Origin: Tubulanus polymorphus
Taxonomy: Eukaryota > Nemertea > Palaeonemertea > Tubulaniformes > Tubulanidae
DNA: 64,000 bases
Direction: 5' to 3'
Assembly: GCF_964204645.1 (NCBI RefSeq)
Contig: NC_134027.1
Location: forward strand, 15,488,485-15,552,484
Part shown: piece by piece, positions 45,268 through 58,018 of the stretch
How the letters are laid out: each line of letters starts with the position of its first letter
How positions within the stretch are numbered: the first letter of the stretch is position 1
The notes under the pieces: generated by a model
The model's input: only the letters and a program-made list of their open reading frames with translations
The model's database searches: none
Told to the model about the DNA's origin: nothing
Translations under genes and position numbers: made by a program

Positions 45268-47866
45268 CATCAGCAAAGGAGCAAGGTTTGGCAGCGATGG
45301 CTGCAGTACAATGATCGGGTGCCCAACGGTGCGGCTACACAGCTTAAACTGGTATGTAAAACATCTTTGAAGAATATACAATGTAATATTTTTTTGTCAT
45401 TGTATTACGCGATTGTACAAATGTATAAATAATGTATCTATCTTTTTCTTCAGATTGAAAATACGATAGTTAGCAGCCATTGTATTGCTCACCGTCTTGC
45501 TCTCGCAATTGCTCAAGTAGAGAAGGAAATCAATTACATTAAACGCTTTAACACAACCCTCCAAAATATTTATGAACTTCATGATAATTCGACGGTTAGA
45601 ATGGGAACATTAACTAGGGGTCCAGTGACACCATGTCCACTGTGGGCAGTGGTTTCAAATGCCCAATAATCTAACAATTTCAATATTCAATGCCTCCTGG
45701 TGGCCATATACAAAAACCAATGACCTTGAAACTCACCACAATCATAGAACATGTCATGAACTACAACTTTGCAATATATCATGGTAGCAAAATATGCCTA
45801 GGTACCGATATAATAGGGTTAAACTAAGTTATTCTACTTTTCAAAGCCCCCCTGGTGACCATATAGAATAGCTTATGTCCTTAAAACTCACTACAATCAT
45901 AGACGATGTCATGAGCTACAACTTTGCAATTTATTGTGGTAACAAAATATTCATAGGTATAAATATAAAATAGAAGTTATTGTATTATTCAACCAATGAC
46001 CTTGAAACTCACCAAAATCATAATACATCTTCATTTGAGCTACAACCTTCCAATAGATTGTTGTAACAAAATATGCTTAGATATCATTCTAAAGTCGAAA
46101 AACTTTTTCCCACCTATGGATGAGTACTGATGGCACCAAGATGGCCAACAATTGTGTCATAATTGGCTGATCAAAAGTACCAGTCTCAGGTATAAAACAT
46201 CCCTTTTCAAAGAATACCCATCACAAATTGCAATGGAAAATAGCAAACCAGTAGGAAGCTAAAGGACTCAGAATTAGGATCAAAATTGACATTTTTGGGC
46301 GCTAAGGTCATAAGACGGCAATCTTGAGTCCAATCCACCCAATTTTTCTTAAGCTGATGGGCCCTTAGGGGATTCAAATATACCAAACATCAAGGTAATT
46401 GATCAAAGCATCTTCAAAATTTCCATCAAAAAGTTCAAAAATGTGTAAAAAGTGCTGATTTTGGCGAACAACAACGGCTGCCAGTCGGTCATCTTGATTC
46501 TGACAGGGCCAGTTTTTGGGCTGAAAATGTGTCTAGGGTAGACACATGAGTAAGTCAAATATCAGGACATTACATTGAAGCATCTTCAAAACTTCCCAAA
46601 ATAAGTGGATTCCGTCTACGGACGGACGGACGGACGGACGAACAGATGGACGAAAAGTGAACGCAATGGCCCGCTGGGACTAAAGTCCCAAGCGGGCTAA
46701 AAATGATTCAGGTAGTGTTCCTCAAGATATAGGACAGTAATTGTACGTCAGATGTTAAAATTCCATTACCAGCGCAAGGGTAATATGATTAAATGTGTTT
46801 AAAAAAAATCCTCGTTTTAGGAATCTCTTGAACAGCCAGGATTATGGCAAAAAAGCAAGAACAACTTGTTGGTTGTCACATGATCAGGCATTTTCAGACT
46901 TGGCAAGGACTCTGCAGAGTGTGATCGCTAGTGGAAATTTGTGGCAACCAACAAATGAATGATATATCGCCACAATTGGCAATTCTTTCGATTTGTTTCC
47001 AGGTATTAGAGGAATATATAAATATAGTATCTGTTCATTATTATCATCATATACCTCTCCCTAGGGAGAGATGACTGATACATGGAACAGAGTTATAGGC
47101 TGGGGGTAATAATACCAAGTTTGGAGCGCATTTGAACACTCTAGTTTGGATACGTGCGCTATATAAATGTCAATTATTATAGTGTAATATTCTGCTCTGT
47201 TTCAGAAATCCTCTATCGATTTCGATTTGATACAGAGCGCAGTAACCAATAGGATCGCAGTTTTAGAAAGCCACATAATCGTCCCTGGCAGTTTCTTCAA
47301 ACAGATTTTGGATGGTTCTGTGTTAAATGAGCTCAATGAGAAATATCATCTTAAAGTGCCATTTAATGACAATGACCTACAAGATTTCAAATCCAATGTA
47401 AGCTCATAATTGAAATATATTTTAACCAAGGAGCATGAGCATAGCCATACTGCTGAATCAATGCCAATTTCCAGGTACGTGACAAATTCATCTCATTGGT
47501 GATAGAAAATATTCGCAGCAGATTTCCGGACACTGGAATTGTGGGAGCATTTAGGATGTTCGATCCTAAAAGTTTCCCTGATGCCATTGAAACCATGGAT
47601 TAACATAAAGACAATAATCTTGAGGTATTTTTTGAATTTTTTGATGTTGTTAACACTTGAATACAGTATCACAAATGAATCGGCTGGGTTTTTTTCAGAC
47701 ACTGTTAGACCACTACGCTGCGAGACTAGGTATTAACACAGATGCAGCAAGGGGTGAATGGATATCGCTGTGCCCTTTATTAAAAGGCGAAAGTAGTCTG
47801 AAGACAGCTATCTCGACCGTAATCTGTAAAATGAAAGATCTATATCCTAAGTTAAAGGGTAACTGA
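45268..47866 (+). pseudogene. hAT-like (ZNF862-type) protein, spliced and broken
   Basis: Exons are: about 45268-45351 (RFGSDGCSTMIG, then PNGAATQLKL after a one-base shift); 45454-45615 (SSHCIAHRLALAIAQ, the hallmark of this group); a few codons at 46705-46711; 46821 to about 46960 (TTCWLSHDQAFSDLARTLQSVIASG, with a shift); 47206-47397 (AVLESHIIVPGSFF); 47475-47624 (DKFISLVIENIRSRF, GAFRMFDPKSFP); and 47699-47866 (TLLDHYAARLG). Borders are GT..AG and phases agree where checked. A stop lies at 47601-47603, and the repeat at 45616-46704 sits in an exon. The N-terminal zinc finger and the usual hAT dimerisation motif are not seen. It derives from a transposase or from a domesticated relative. 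Confidence 0.72.
45616..46704 (+). mobile_element. Hairpin-ended repeat, copy C
   Basis: It begins AGGGGTCCAGTGACACC, has about two and a half internal 150-base units (landmarks near 45689 and 45841, a deleted one near 45990), then GGACGGACGGACGGACG and the 29-base hairpin at 46669-46697, and ends CTAAAAAT. It is inserted in an exon of the hAT-like gene, after AACT as in copies A and B. Confidence 0.78.
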
Positions 47867-49735
47867 CACTTTTTTTTAATTTCAAAATATGATGTATTCT
47901 ATTGATCTATACACTCATCTTCAACCATTCTGTTCAAAAATGTTTAGTTTACGCGCAATTTGTGATTTTGTAACATGATTTTTTACCTCATTTTTGTCTC
48001 CACCAAGAAAATTTTAGAAATCAAAAGCGTTTTCCGAGCACTTAGAGTGATCTTGAACCCATGAACGACTACTATATTTTGGTAGGTAATGGCAAGTTCA
48101 AGTGGTACATTCTCATTCGATGATATTCAGCATCTCATGCATTACGGGTCGAGCCCTGAATTATTGCAGTTAAAATGCGCTGATGAATGCTCACTAAAAA
48201 TCATCACCCAGTAGTGTATAATATCTGAAGGCGTTTGCCACACAGGCGCGGCAATAGTAAGTAGGCCTATATACATTACTAAATGATATTTTTCAATACC
48301 AAAATCCACGGGAAACCGCGGATCCGCGGGGAATTCTCATCCCTGAATAGAAGAATCACTCTTAAACGTACCTCGATTTTACATGAATTGGCTCAATGCC
48401 AACTTCCTATCACCGACAAAGGTTAACCAAAAATCCTTACATGTCTCTGAGTTAAGCGAGTTATGCTGAACCATTAAGAAGGTGAGGGCTAAGGAGAAAA
48501 ACAAAATATGAATTTTTACTATCACAGAAGATTTGAAAATAGGGAGAGAGCACGCCTAATTTTTCCTGCAAGTTTTGTGGAAGGACTTCAGAAAAAATGA
48601 AAAGGAGTGAACACTGTATTTGATTGAATTCATCTGATGGTAGAAAAATGACTATTTGCAGATACAGTAGAACTGGCCGACTGTAAGTTGGACAACTCGA
48701 AGTTGGAAAATCGAAATTCCAAGGTCCCAATTTTTTCAGTTCATTTTCCTATCAAAATGTGTCTCGAAGTCTGATTCTAGAAGCCGAAAATTCAGAAAGT
48801 TGGGTAAAATATATGTTCCCAAAAGTTCCAAAACAATGCAATTCTTAATTTGTAAGTCTGGCTAATTTCAGTTATTTAAAAAAAAATTGTCACTGGCGCG
48901 CAGTGTCTATTACACATGTACACTGGTAGATCAATTTTTATGTCGACGGACACGCATGTTAAGCACACAAATTTTGGTCAGTGATAACTGACTTTTCAAC
49001 GAGAATGAAATCTTCAAACAAGAGCCCCAAGGGGCACTATGGCCAGCCTGTCAGCTTTTCATAAAATGGCAAATGATGCATTCCGTGGATTGAATTTGTC
49101 CAAATACACAGCCCAGACTAGTCAATCCCAGGCTAATAATTTACACAATTCAATTGTGTTTTCATAAGTTGCATAGACAGCAACTGCAGCTGGCAGGAAC
49201 AAATACCTCCGATAAATCTTTTCCTTAGTCTTATTGATTTGAATGCGGAATAGAATTGAATTTTCTGAAATTTGCTCAATAAAAACAAATTGAATTGGAT
49301 TTGCTGTTTTACCTTGTTCAATAGAGTAAAATTGAATTGGATTTGATATTTTTTTTGCAGAATAAAATTTGATTTAATTTGCAGTTTGAGCACATGGCTA
49401 ATTAGCATATCAAGGTCATCCATCCGATTTGAGAAAAAGCTATTTTTCGCAATTTTTGCACAATTGTCAATGATATTTTCTGTAGTGCAAATAAAGATAT
49501 TCCTCCCAAGAACTTAATCAACTAAAGATTTCACAGAAATCGATATTGAAATACAATTTTAGATCTTAGAATAAAACCCGGAAGTAAAACGGTAGACGAT
49601 ACCGCGGGTTCACGTGAACACCTGCTGATCTCTGCGGCTAAGCCAATCATAGAGGAGTCTTTGCTTTCTGATTGGCTTTTAAAAACAGATATTTTTGCGA
49701 TCAGAATTTCGCTAAAAAGCTCATATGAATTTTTA
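47867..49735. other. Non-coding stretch with an exon-like duplicate
   Basis: No gene is seen. 48364-48421 is a diverged copy of the end of the exon at 56767-56914 (ATTTTACATGAATTGGCTCA and the following ACAAAGG). At 49240-49380 there is a degenerate repeat of AATTGAATTGGATTTG. Confidence 0.45.
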
Positions 49736-49737
49736 CG

Positions 49738-49890
49738 AGGCCCTCTTTCAAAATTCAGCTTCATAGGGGTTGGAGAATGGATAATGCTCGAATGAATGAT
49801 TTGTATGATTAAAAGCTCAGTTGCACAGTCAATGGGCCTTAGCTCTGGAAACCATGTCATTTAAATTTGCTCCATTTGTATAGTAATAGG
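49738..49890 (-). repeat. Dispersed repeat, inverted copy of 10280-10450
   Basis: AGGCCCTCTTTCAAAATT, GGAGAATGGAT and ATTTAAATTTGCTCCATTTG match the reverse complement of the stretch at 10.3-10.45 kb. A further region, 49980-50170, shares CGATTTACAAA, AATAC.AATAATCAGGC.CC and TCGTTAATGC with 59150-59340. Confidence 0.5.
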
Positions 49891-50558
49891 CTCAGCCTAC
49901 GGCTGGCCTTAAAACAACTAAAACTATGAGTGAACCGCAAGCAGGCAAGCTTACAAATCGGTGTGGCGCGCGTTATCAATGACTGATACATACATACATA
50001 CAGTGAACATGAGACTATAAGGCAATATTGCATACACGACTGTACACGACATTCAACGTGAACACTTATCACTATGCCACGATTTACAAACTAATACAAA
50101 TAATCAGGCTCCAAAATGGTCGTTAATGCGTTAATGCGAACGTCAATAAAATTACTTCAATTAATGATGATAAAACAATTATTAGTCGTGTAAATATCAA
50201 GAACATTTATCAAACATGGCTGACCAGGCTGGTAGTGTATCACCCCAGCTCTGATTGTAAAGGATTTTGCAAGCTAATTTCCAGGTTGATTGGTATTATT
50301 TTGACATCAGCATGTAGATAAAGTTTTGGTGATCGGTCTGGTGATAAGTTTACTTTGTTACTCAAAAAAACTGTATTTTAACTGTATTTAGATCAGAAAT
50401 TGGATTGGATTTATGTGACAGCTGTCAAATTGATCACTCACTCATTTACTCGCTGCCATAACTCAATCGCTCACTCAACCTTGTGATTTTTTGTGTGACA
50501 ATCTGTGACTACACCACTGATATTTACAGTATAACACTAAAACTTTTTTGTTTCGAGA

Positions 50559-51384
50559 ATGGCTACACAAACAGCAATTACTGCCTTTACACAAGGCAAT
50601 TCGGATTCTTCGTTAAAAGATACAGTGATTCCCGAAACAGACATAACCGAAAATGTATTTAGCGATTCTATCGCGATGGACAATACTTCTAGTTAGAATA
50701 GGAGTAATAAACGACCGAGACAAACCTCATCAACTAGTCAAACCTGACTCGGATCTACTAACTAAAGATTACTTACATTCATATATGGAAGCGTTCAAAT
50801 CTAGCTTACAAGAATCGTTTAGAGAAATGTTATCTAGCGAACCAGCACAAATGCAAAGTAAACTCATCGATATGGAAAAAACTGTTCACATATATGATTC
50901 AAAATCCAAAAAACTCGAAGAAGAAAATGTAGCCATGAAGGAAGATATCTTAGAACTTAAACGGAATACTGTGGCTAATAATCAGTACTCTCGTCGCCAT
51001 AATCTTTGGATTTATGGTTCTTCTCAACCAAACGTTGCATAGGGTGAAATCTGTAGCAAAATCGTAGTGCATTAAGTCTTTTCTAAATTAAAGATACCAA
51101 AGCAAATGAAAGTATGCAAGATGATATTGAAGTAGCCCATCGCCTTTTCAATAGCAAATCTAATAAAGACAAACCACCAGGAATAATCGTTCACTTCAAA
51201 TAGAGACACTCGAGATCGTGTTTTAGCTCACCGTAGACATCTGAAAGGGAAGAATATCGTGATTCAAGAGGACCTAGCTCCTGAAATCTCAAGACTTTGT
51301 GATAATGCCTCTAAAAGTGGTAAATATGAAACTGTATTCGTATCTAATGGAAAAGTATTTGAATGGTCAGAAATCCAAATTTAA
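50559..51384 (+). pseudogene. LINE ORF1 (coiled coil), decayed
   Basis: ATG 50559 opens MATQTAITAFTQGNSD, which hits a stop near 50695. The next frame (50710-51042) has a coiled coil (MEKTVHIYDSKSKKLEEENV) and ends in NNQYSRRHNLWIYG, the ORF1p signature of several animal LINEs. Later frames show EVAHRLFNSKSNKDKPPGII and HRRHLKGKNIVIQEDLAPE, which is the C-terminal domain. Multiple stops and shifts occur. It is followed by about 500 bases of AT/TATG-rich spacer and then ORF2. Confidence 0.7.
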
Positions 51385-51905
51385 GCTCCAGATTTACATA
51401 ATATAACTTTGAATTGTCACGCTATGTATATGTGTACGTATGCGTATGTATGTGTGAATATGTATATATATATATATGTGTGTGCGTGTGTATGTATATA
51501 TCTATGTAGGTATATGTATATCACTAATATTGTAATAATTCAACTTCAAATAGTCTTTTGATATTCTATATCATAAGATTTTTTGCGATTTTCCTTTTTG
51601 ATATGTAAAGTGTAAAGTGCGCCACCATTTAAGGAAAGCTTTAACGGAAACAAATTTTCCGCAGAAAGGAATTATTTACTCAGTATATATTGTTAGCTAA
51701 GTTAGCTATTGTTGTCTCGGAGTCACTCTTGTACTATTATGCTGCTAGTAATTGACACATCGTCAACGTTTCATAAAACACTTACTACAAGTGTTTATTG
51801 TTTATTTTTCATCTAATTAATCAATTTTTCGTTCATATTCATCATCCTGTATCCATTTAAAATATAATTTTTATATATATATATCTATTTTTTTTCTCCT
51901 GTATT

Positions 51906-54106
51906 ATGTGTCTTGGTAATCTAGATTTTTTTCGAAAATTAATTAGTCATGCGAATGATCAAGATTTATACTTAAATAGTATAATAGATGATCAATTTTC
52001 ATTCAATAATGAACGATGTCCCTATGTTTTAACTTAATGAACTTGGTAGCAAATTTAAGATTAATCCATCAAACTTAAATGTCCTACAAATCAATATTCA
52101 TAGTCTTACATGTAAATTACAAGAATTGAAAGTAATTATCGATAATTTAGCCAAGCAAATTATAGTTCTAGATACCATCATGACAGATATGACAGAAATG
52201 CTTTATCATGTAAAATCCCTGGATATGAACTTGTTGAAAACCGTAGGCTCAATACTTCTGGTGGGGGTGTTGCTATATATATTAATAATATAAATTTAAT
52301 AAATAGACCTGACCTTGATATTTTTCAGGAAGGCAAATTTGAATTATGTTTTGTCGAATTGAATTTGAATCGTTATCTAAGTAAGAAAATAATTGTTGGA
52401 GAAATTTATCGAGTTCCAGGCAATAGTGAAATTGATTTCCTAGACAATTATGAAAAAAAAAAATGAAAAAAAATCTGAAGTTATTCTTGGCATGGACCAA
52501 AATTTAGATTACATTAAGATAAATACACATAAAAATACCTCAAAATTTCCAACAATACTGCGGCCTACCAGAGTTACGCACACAACTGCAACGCTTATCG
52601 ATAATGTTTATTTATAACAGAGGTAGGAACATAAACATAGGAGTGCTATTATATTGACTCATATATCAGATCACTTACCTTGCTTTGACACTATGGACTG
52701 TAAAAAATCCCAATCATCAAAGGAAGAATATTTTTCAAGAAATTTAAATAATAGTAATATTGAAAGGATGAATAAAAATCTTTCTGACTTAGACTGGTCT
52801 CATGTAGAAAGGCTTAATTGCAATAATTGTTATGATTTCATCACAGCTAAGTTTACAGCAGTGGTAAACGACGTTTCCCCAGAATTTAAAACTAATAGGA
52901 AAAGAAAATTAATTGAACCATGGATGATAAAATCTATTCTGAAATCTTCTATGAAAGCTGATAAAATGTTTAAAAAAGTCATGAAACTAGATCAATCGGA
53001 TGAACGATACAGAAAACACAAACTCTACCGTAACCAGCTAAATTATTTAAAAAGACACCAGAAATTGAAATTTTATACTCAGAAAATAGCTACATATAGT
53101 AAAGATAGCCGAAAATTATGGTCTACCATTCCAGAATTAATTGGGAAATCCAATGACACTTCCACCACCAATATTTTTGTTATCGACGGCAAAGAAACTA
53201 GTGACAAATTTACAATTAGTAAAGGTTTCAATAAATTTTTCTCAACTATCGGTAAGAATTATGCAGAAAATGTTCCTAAATCTAAGAATGATTTCACCAA
53301 GTATCTTCCTAAAAAAATGAAAATGTTATATTTCTTTGCCCTACAAACAGTGAAGAGATATATAAAATAATTAATAACTTATCACCAAAAACAGCTGTGG
53401 CGGGGATGATAATTCAAGTAATAAGTTATTAAAACAATTCGTAATGAGCATTATTGGACCCCTCACTATTCTTTTCAATAAATCACTCCAGGAAGGCGTA
53501 TTTCCTGATAACATGAAAATAGCTAAAGTAACTCCCTTATTTAAAAAAGGGAACAAAAAAATATTAACAAATTATCGACCTATATCATAACTCCCTGTTT
53601 TATCTAAGGTCCTTGAAAAACTTGTCCACTCACGACTCGATAGTTTCCAAACAAAATATGGTATCCTAAATCCTAGCCAATATGGCTTTAGGCCATTGCA
53701 TTCTACAACGCATGCTATAACAGAATTTATAGGAAATCTAATTATAAATTTAGAAAAAAAAACAAATCATTGGGTCTTTTTTTAGATCTATCTAAAGCTT
53801 TTGATTCTATCAGTATTGATATTGTTAGTAAAACTAGATCATTATGGTATTAGAGGTCATGCCTACACTTGGTTTAAAAGTTATTTTAAAGATCGAAAAA
53901 TATTCACTAAATTTAATCAAACAAGTTCGAATCAGAATGATATATCGTATGGAATACCTCAAGGTTCGGTGCAAGGCCCTCTTCTTTTCCTGATTTATGT
54001 AAATGATCTGAACAACAATTTAACCTTTACACAGGCGATTTCTTTTGCGGATGACACAAACCTGTTGATTATTAACAAAGACTTTCACAAAACGAAAAAA
54101 TATTAA
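51906..54106 (+). pseudogene. LINE ORF2 (endonuclease and reverse transcriptase), decayed, 3' truncated
   Basis: From MCLGNLDFFRKLISH (51906) the reading passes through an apurinic-type endonuclease (NVLQINIHSLTCKLQE, TSGGGVAIYI, THISDHLPCF). It continues into the intact stretch 52654-53370 and then a reverse transcriptase with frameshifts (KVTPLFKKGNKK, NYRPIS, QYGFRPLHSTTHA, GIPQGSVQGPLLF, FADDTNLL). It ends abruptly near 54106, about 20 codons after the FADD box, with no thumb domain, 3' UTR or tail. It is distinct from, and older than, the LINE at 19.4 kb, with no PHD finger and a separate ORF1. Confidence 0.8.
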
Positions 54107-54533
54107 AATAAGGCCATCCCAAAATAATTGTTTGCTGCAACACCGACTCAACTTTTCAGGATGAGTCGGTAGGTAGGTAGAAATTTTTTTTGCAAAATTT
54201 TTGGGCAAAATAAACAAATTTTTCACCTTTGGGCTTTTTTACATGAAAACAATATCGCCAAAAGTTCATCTACGTTGTGCATGGGAAATTTGTCTAATAG
54301 CGTAGATTTCAAGAATTATTCTAAAATTATAACTTCGTCCAGAGCGTCATCTCTGTGTTAACGAGAGATCCACGGATCTTAATATCTCGGGCGCAGAATG
54401 TTATCTTTGTAATGTATAGGCGCCATCTGATTGATGCATCTTTAAGGTTTTCCTTGAACACTTCGTGGATGTGTAAAATCTGCTGATTTCGGTGAACAAC
54501 ATCATCGAAATCTAATCAGCAATCATCGCGGCA

Positions 54534-55340
54534 ATACGGGATATCGACAAATTCAAGTTCTTGAATTACTCGTTTGATGGCGCTAGTCTGAACCGGAAAT
54601 TGGAACCTAAATCCGCCATGTTCTAGTTCATTTGCAATAAAGATCTCTCGCTTCAATTTTCTAGTTAGCGATATTTTACTTACTATACAACGGCACGCAT
54701 AATCCTTTGAGTATGATATCCTGACGTGTTGAATTCGATAAAACCTCACTTTGAACCCTAAAGATCACTAGAAATGTAAAAAAACTACCAAAAATAACAA
54801 ATTTAGCGATGACGCTCGAAGCAGCTAACGGAAGTAATGACTGGTGCCGGGTGTCATCACTTCATTGTTGAGTTCAAGTCTCTAAGGTAAATTTATTGCA
54901 GGCAACACTGATAAATATGAAATGATATTATGAAATAAAATTGATTTTAGAAGGACTGAACTCGTAGATTTATTTAAAAAAAATATGAAAAGTACCAGGA
55001 CTCGAACCAACAATCTTAATTGGGCCGTCAAGTGCTGCCACCATGTGATACCTGGAAACCAGCCGTTGCAAAATGTTTTTTGATAATTTTAGGACACTTA
55101 TAGTGATTTCTAGCCACTGCAGTGAGGTTTTATCATATCCAACGTAGCAGTAGGATAACATATCTCAAGGATTACGCGTGACGATATATAGTAAGTAAAA
55201 TATCGCTCATTGAAAACTTGAAGCGAGAGATTTTCATTGCAAATGAACTAGAGCACGGCGGATTTAGGTTCCAATTTCCGGTTCTGACTAGCGCCATCAA
55301 ACGAGTAATTCAAGAACTTGAATTTGTCGATATCCCGTAT
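54534..55340. mobile_element. Foldback element with 0.2-kb arms
   Basis: Arms 54534-54750 and 55131-55340 are inverted and about 85-90 percent identical by eye. The outer ends are ATACGGGATATCGACAAATT and its complement; the inner ends contain GTGAGGTTTTATC. The 380-base centre includes a reversed tRNA-like B-box (CCAGGACTCGAACC near 54999). Both arms contain a 40-codon open stretch (ANELEHGGFRFQFPV), which is probably fortuitous. No target duplication is visible. Confidence 0.75.
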
Positions 55341-55419
55341 ACAGGAGGTTTGGGCCTATTCGATTGTGCGCGCATAATCTTCCGTGAAGTAGCGTATTGA
55401 TTGAATCTTCGGTTATTTG

Positions 55420-56362
55420 CATAATGAAATAGATATGGGAGACAGAATCGATACTTCGGCTGTCAAATTAAAAATAAACATATAAGACTCTCCCATGACT
55501 GGGAAATGAGAAACTAGAACCGAGCAGATTAATAGATGAGAAGATTAAAAGACCGGTTTGTCTGCGTCAATCGAATATACCCTTTTACATTGACAGCGGG
55601 AGCTCAGCCAACCACAGGGAGCAGTTATTTTACTTCAATGTAACGTTGTACATCGGCCTTCTAGCCGTTTTATGAAATAAAATGCTCCTTGAAATTTCTT
55701 TAAAAATCGCCACAAATTCGTCGATTTCTCTTAAATGAACGCGATATTCAAAATTCCATTTCCAACAGATTTTAGCTGCATGATGAAGCTACATTTCGCA
55801 CATAAACATAGTAGATTGCATGACTTCGTGTCAAAGTTATAACCTCATTTGTTAGCAAAAATTCGATTTTTGGACCCATTACAATATCTCGAGCTTCGCC
55901 CGAGATAAAAATGAAACAGTACATTGAATATGTGCGCGCTTTAATATAGTCACTATTAGAATGAATGGCAGCTTATTGGAACACTGCCAGTTTCTTGGAA
56001 AACTTAAACTAGGCCACACGTGTCAAGGCATGTTTTCACACGATGCACACTTGAATTCAAACATACGTGGCTCATAGTCGGCAGTCGGTCAGTCGGCCGT
56101 TTTTATCAAAAATAAAATTTATTTCAATGAATCCCAGAAAAAAGTTTTCACTACTCGGTACCTTTGAAGTCGGGTTATACTGAAATTTACCTCGACAGAC
56201 CTTATACTTTGCTGCTTAGTATTTTCAGGTCACAAGAAATTACAATTTATTACAAATTCTATCGAACAGAAAACACAGCGCTCATCTACTGCTATGATTA
56301 TTCAGCCTATTTTCATGTCAAACGTGCACGCGTTACAGCATCACCCTTAGTAGTGTACTGTA

Positions 56363-56395
<33 letters not shown>

Positions 56396-56766
56396 TGTAG
56401 CACTCCGCGCGCATGTGGAGGCTTTGTGTTACATTCGCTTACACCTCAATGTCAATCAAAACAATCACCAGGTTTTAAAATGAAACAATACCTATGGCGG
56501 ATGAGTGAAATAATTACATCCTCACCAGCAATGAGCATTTGAGATTCAAACGTATACGGCACCGAGTCCAATGAAACGTACGCCATTCTATGGCTTCCCA
56601 TAATTATTTTAGTAGCGCCGGAATTCCCCATATATCCAAAAAACAGCCAATCCCATTCGCTCCTAGAGACGGCGCCCCCCAATCATGGTCATTGCAATTT
56701 TACACGCGAGAGCTAAGAATTTTCCCGCCAAAAACAGTTTTTCGTAGAATTTTAACTCAGTTGACC
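55420..56766. other. Non-coding stretch with TG microsatellite
   Basis: No gene is recognised. A (TG)n run of about 26 bases lies at 56370-56396. Confidence 0.5.
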
Positions 56767-56914
56767 ATGTCATCGACGGAGGTTCGCCATGTCTTCAATC
56801 GCATCGATTATACGTCGTTTAACCCGAGAACCAATGACACAAATGCTAACATAAAAAAACGTACCGCGATTTTACATGAATTGGCTCAATGCCAACCTCA
56901 TACTGCTGACAAAG
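56767..56914 (+). CDS. Orphan first coding exon, unknown protein
   Basis: ATG 56767 opens MSSTEVRHVFNRIDYTSFNP and runs 49 codons to HTADK, with a plausible donor AAAG|GTAAAC at 56915. No following exon was recognised before 58.0 kb, where a gene lies on the other strand. A diverged partial copy is at 48364-48420. The family is unknown. Confidence 0.4.
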
Positions 56915-57148
56915 GTAAACCAAAAATATGAAACCCATGGCTTTCAACTTTGCGCACCATAAAGAAAAACAAATTACGAAATCTTTGCTTAATCCGTTCA
57001 ATTCGCCCATGAGTAGTGAAATTACAGGCTACTGAGATTGCGTTTGAGTGTGCTAAAAATAGCTTTGAGGGAAGCGTTTAAGCATACGATTGATTATCGA
57101 TTGGCCAGACCGTTGACATAGGCTCACTAACGCTAGCCAAAATCTTAA

Positions 57149-57179
57149 AACAAACCAACATTTATAATGTTGGTTTGTT
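57149..57179. repeat. Short palindrome
   Basis: The arms AACAAACCAACATT and AATGTTGGTTTGTT pair perfectly around TAT. Confidence 0.75.
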
Positions 57180-58018
57180 ATGACTTCAAGAGGATTAAGC
57201 GTTGAAAATGCTGATCAAGTGTGTGTTGCTCCATGTGCATAGTGTGAACTTGGATGCTGAATGTACGCTGTGTATTGTGTATGTTAGACAATCTATCAAT
57301 GTAAATTGAAAGATTTCAAAATCCAAAATCCACTGCTATCCATAGCCAGGAATCTTTTTTTTCAATTCACTGCTATTCACAGCTTTCACTGCCTGCGCTG
57401 AATTCTGACACATGAACTCTGACAACGCACTGGGAGAAAGTACAATGTTACGCCTACATCGCTGATTTTTTCTCACAAAAGATATTTACAATGGATACAA
57501 TCATTTATTCATTTTTGATCATTTTCATGTCTTAAACTGAATTCAATAATAAATGTCGAAGGTTAATATATTCGAGAAAAGAGCTCCGAGCATACGCATG
57601 TTTGGTTTGATGCACGAGAATCTTTTAACAAAACTCATTTTACTGAATTTTCTGACTTCTCGACGATCACCAATCAAATAAGATATACTGGTCCCCATAT
57701 TTACTGGTACAGTAAAGCATATTTTACGGGGTTATGGATGAAACTTTCAATGAACCATTGAGTGCTGCCATCTTGTAAATGTTCTATTAAAAGTAAGTCA
57801 ACTCCTGAAAACGCGTAGTCACCAAAAATATGTTCTATGGATAGATTACCAATCCATGGTATTATCATCATCACAATATCACAATAACTGTTCCAAAGTT
57901 CCCTATCACATGTTAAGTTCATCACTTGTATTTCAGTTGGCTCAAAAAATACAGTTGAGCATTTCGTTACGCAGATGCAGCAGACTACCACAACAATAAA
58001 CTTAGGTCAAATTAAATG

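Noticed and set aside
49133-49423. 96-codon minus ORF
   Set aside because: Composition follows a degenerate AATTGAATTGG repeat, so the frame is a by-product.
57701-57991. 96-codon minus-strand gene
   Set aside because: It lies just downstream of the Makorin stop, has no family features and is probably 3' UTR.
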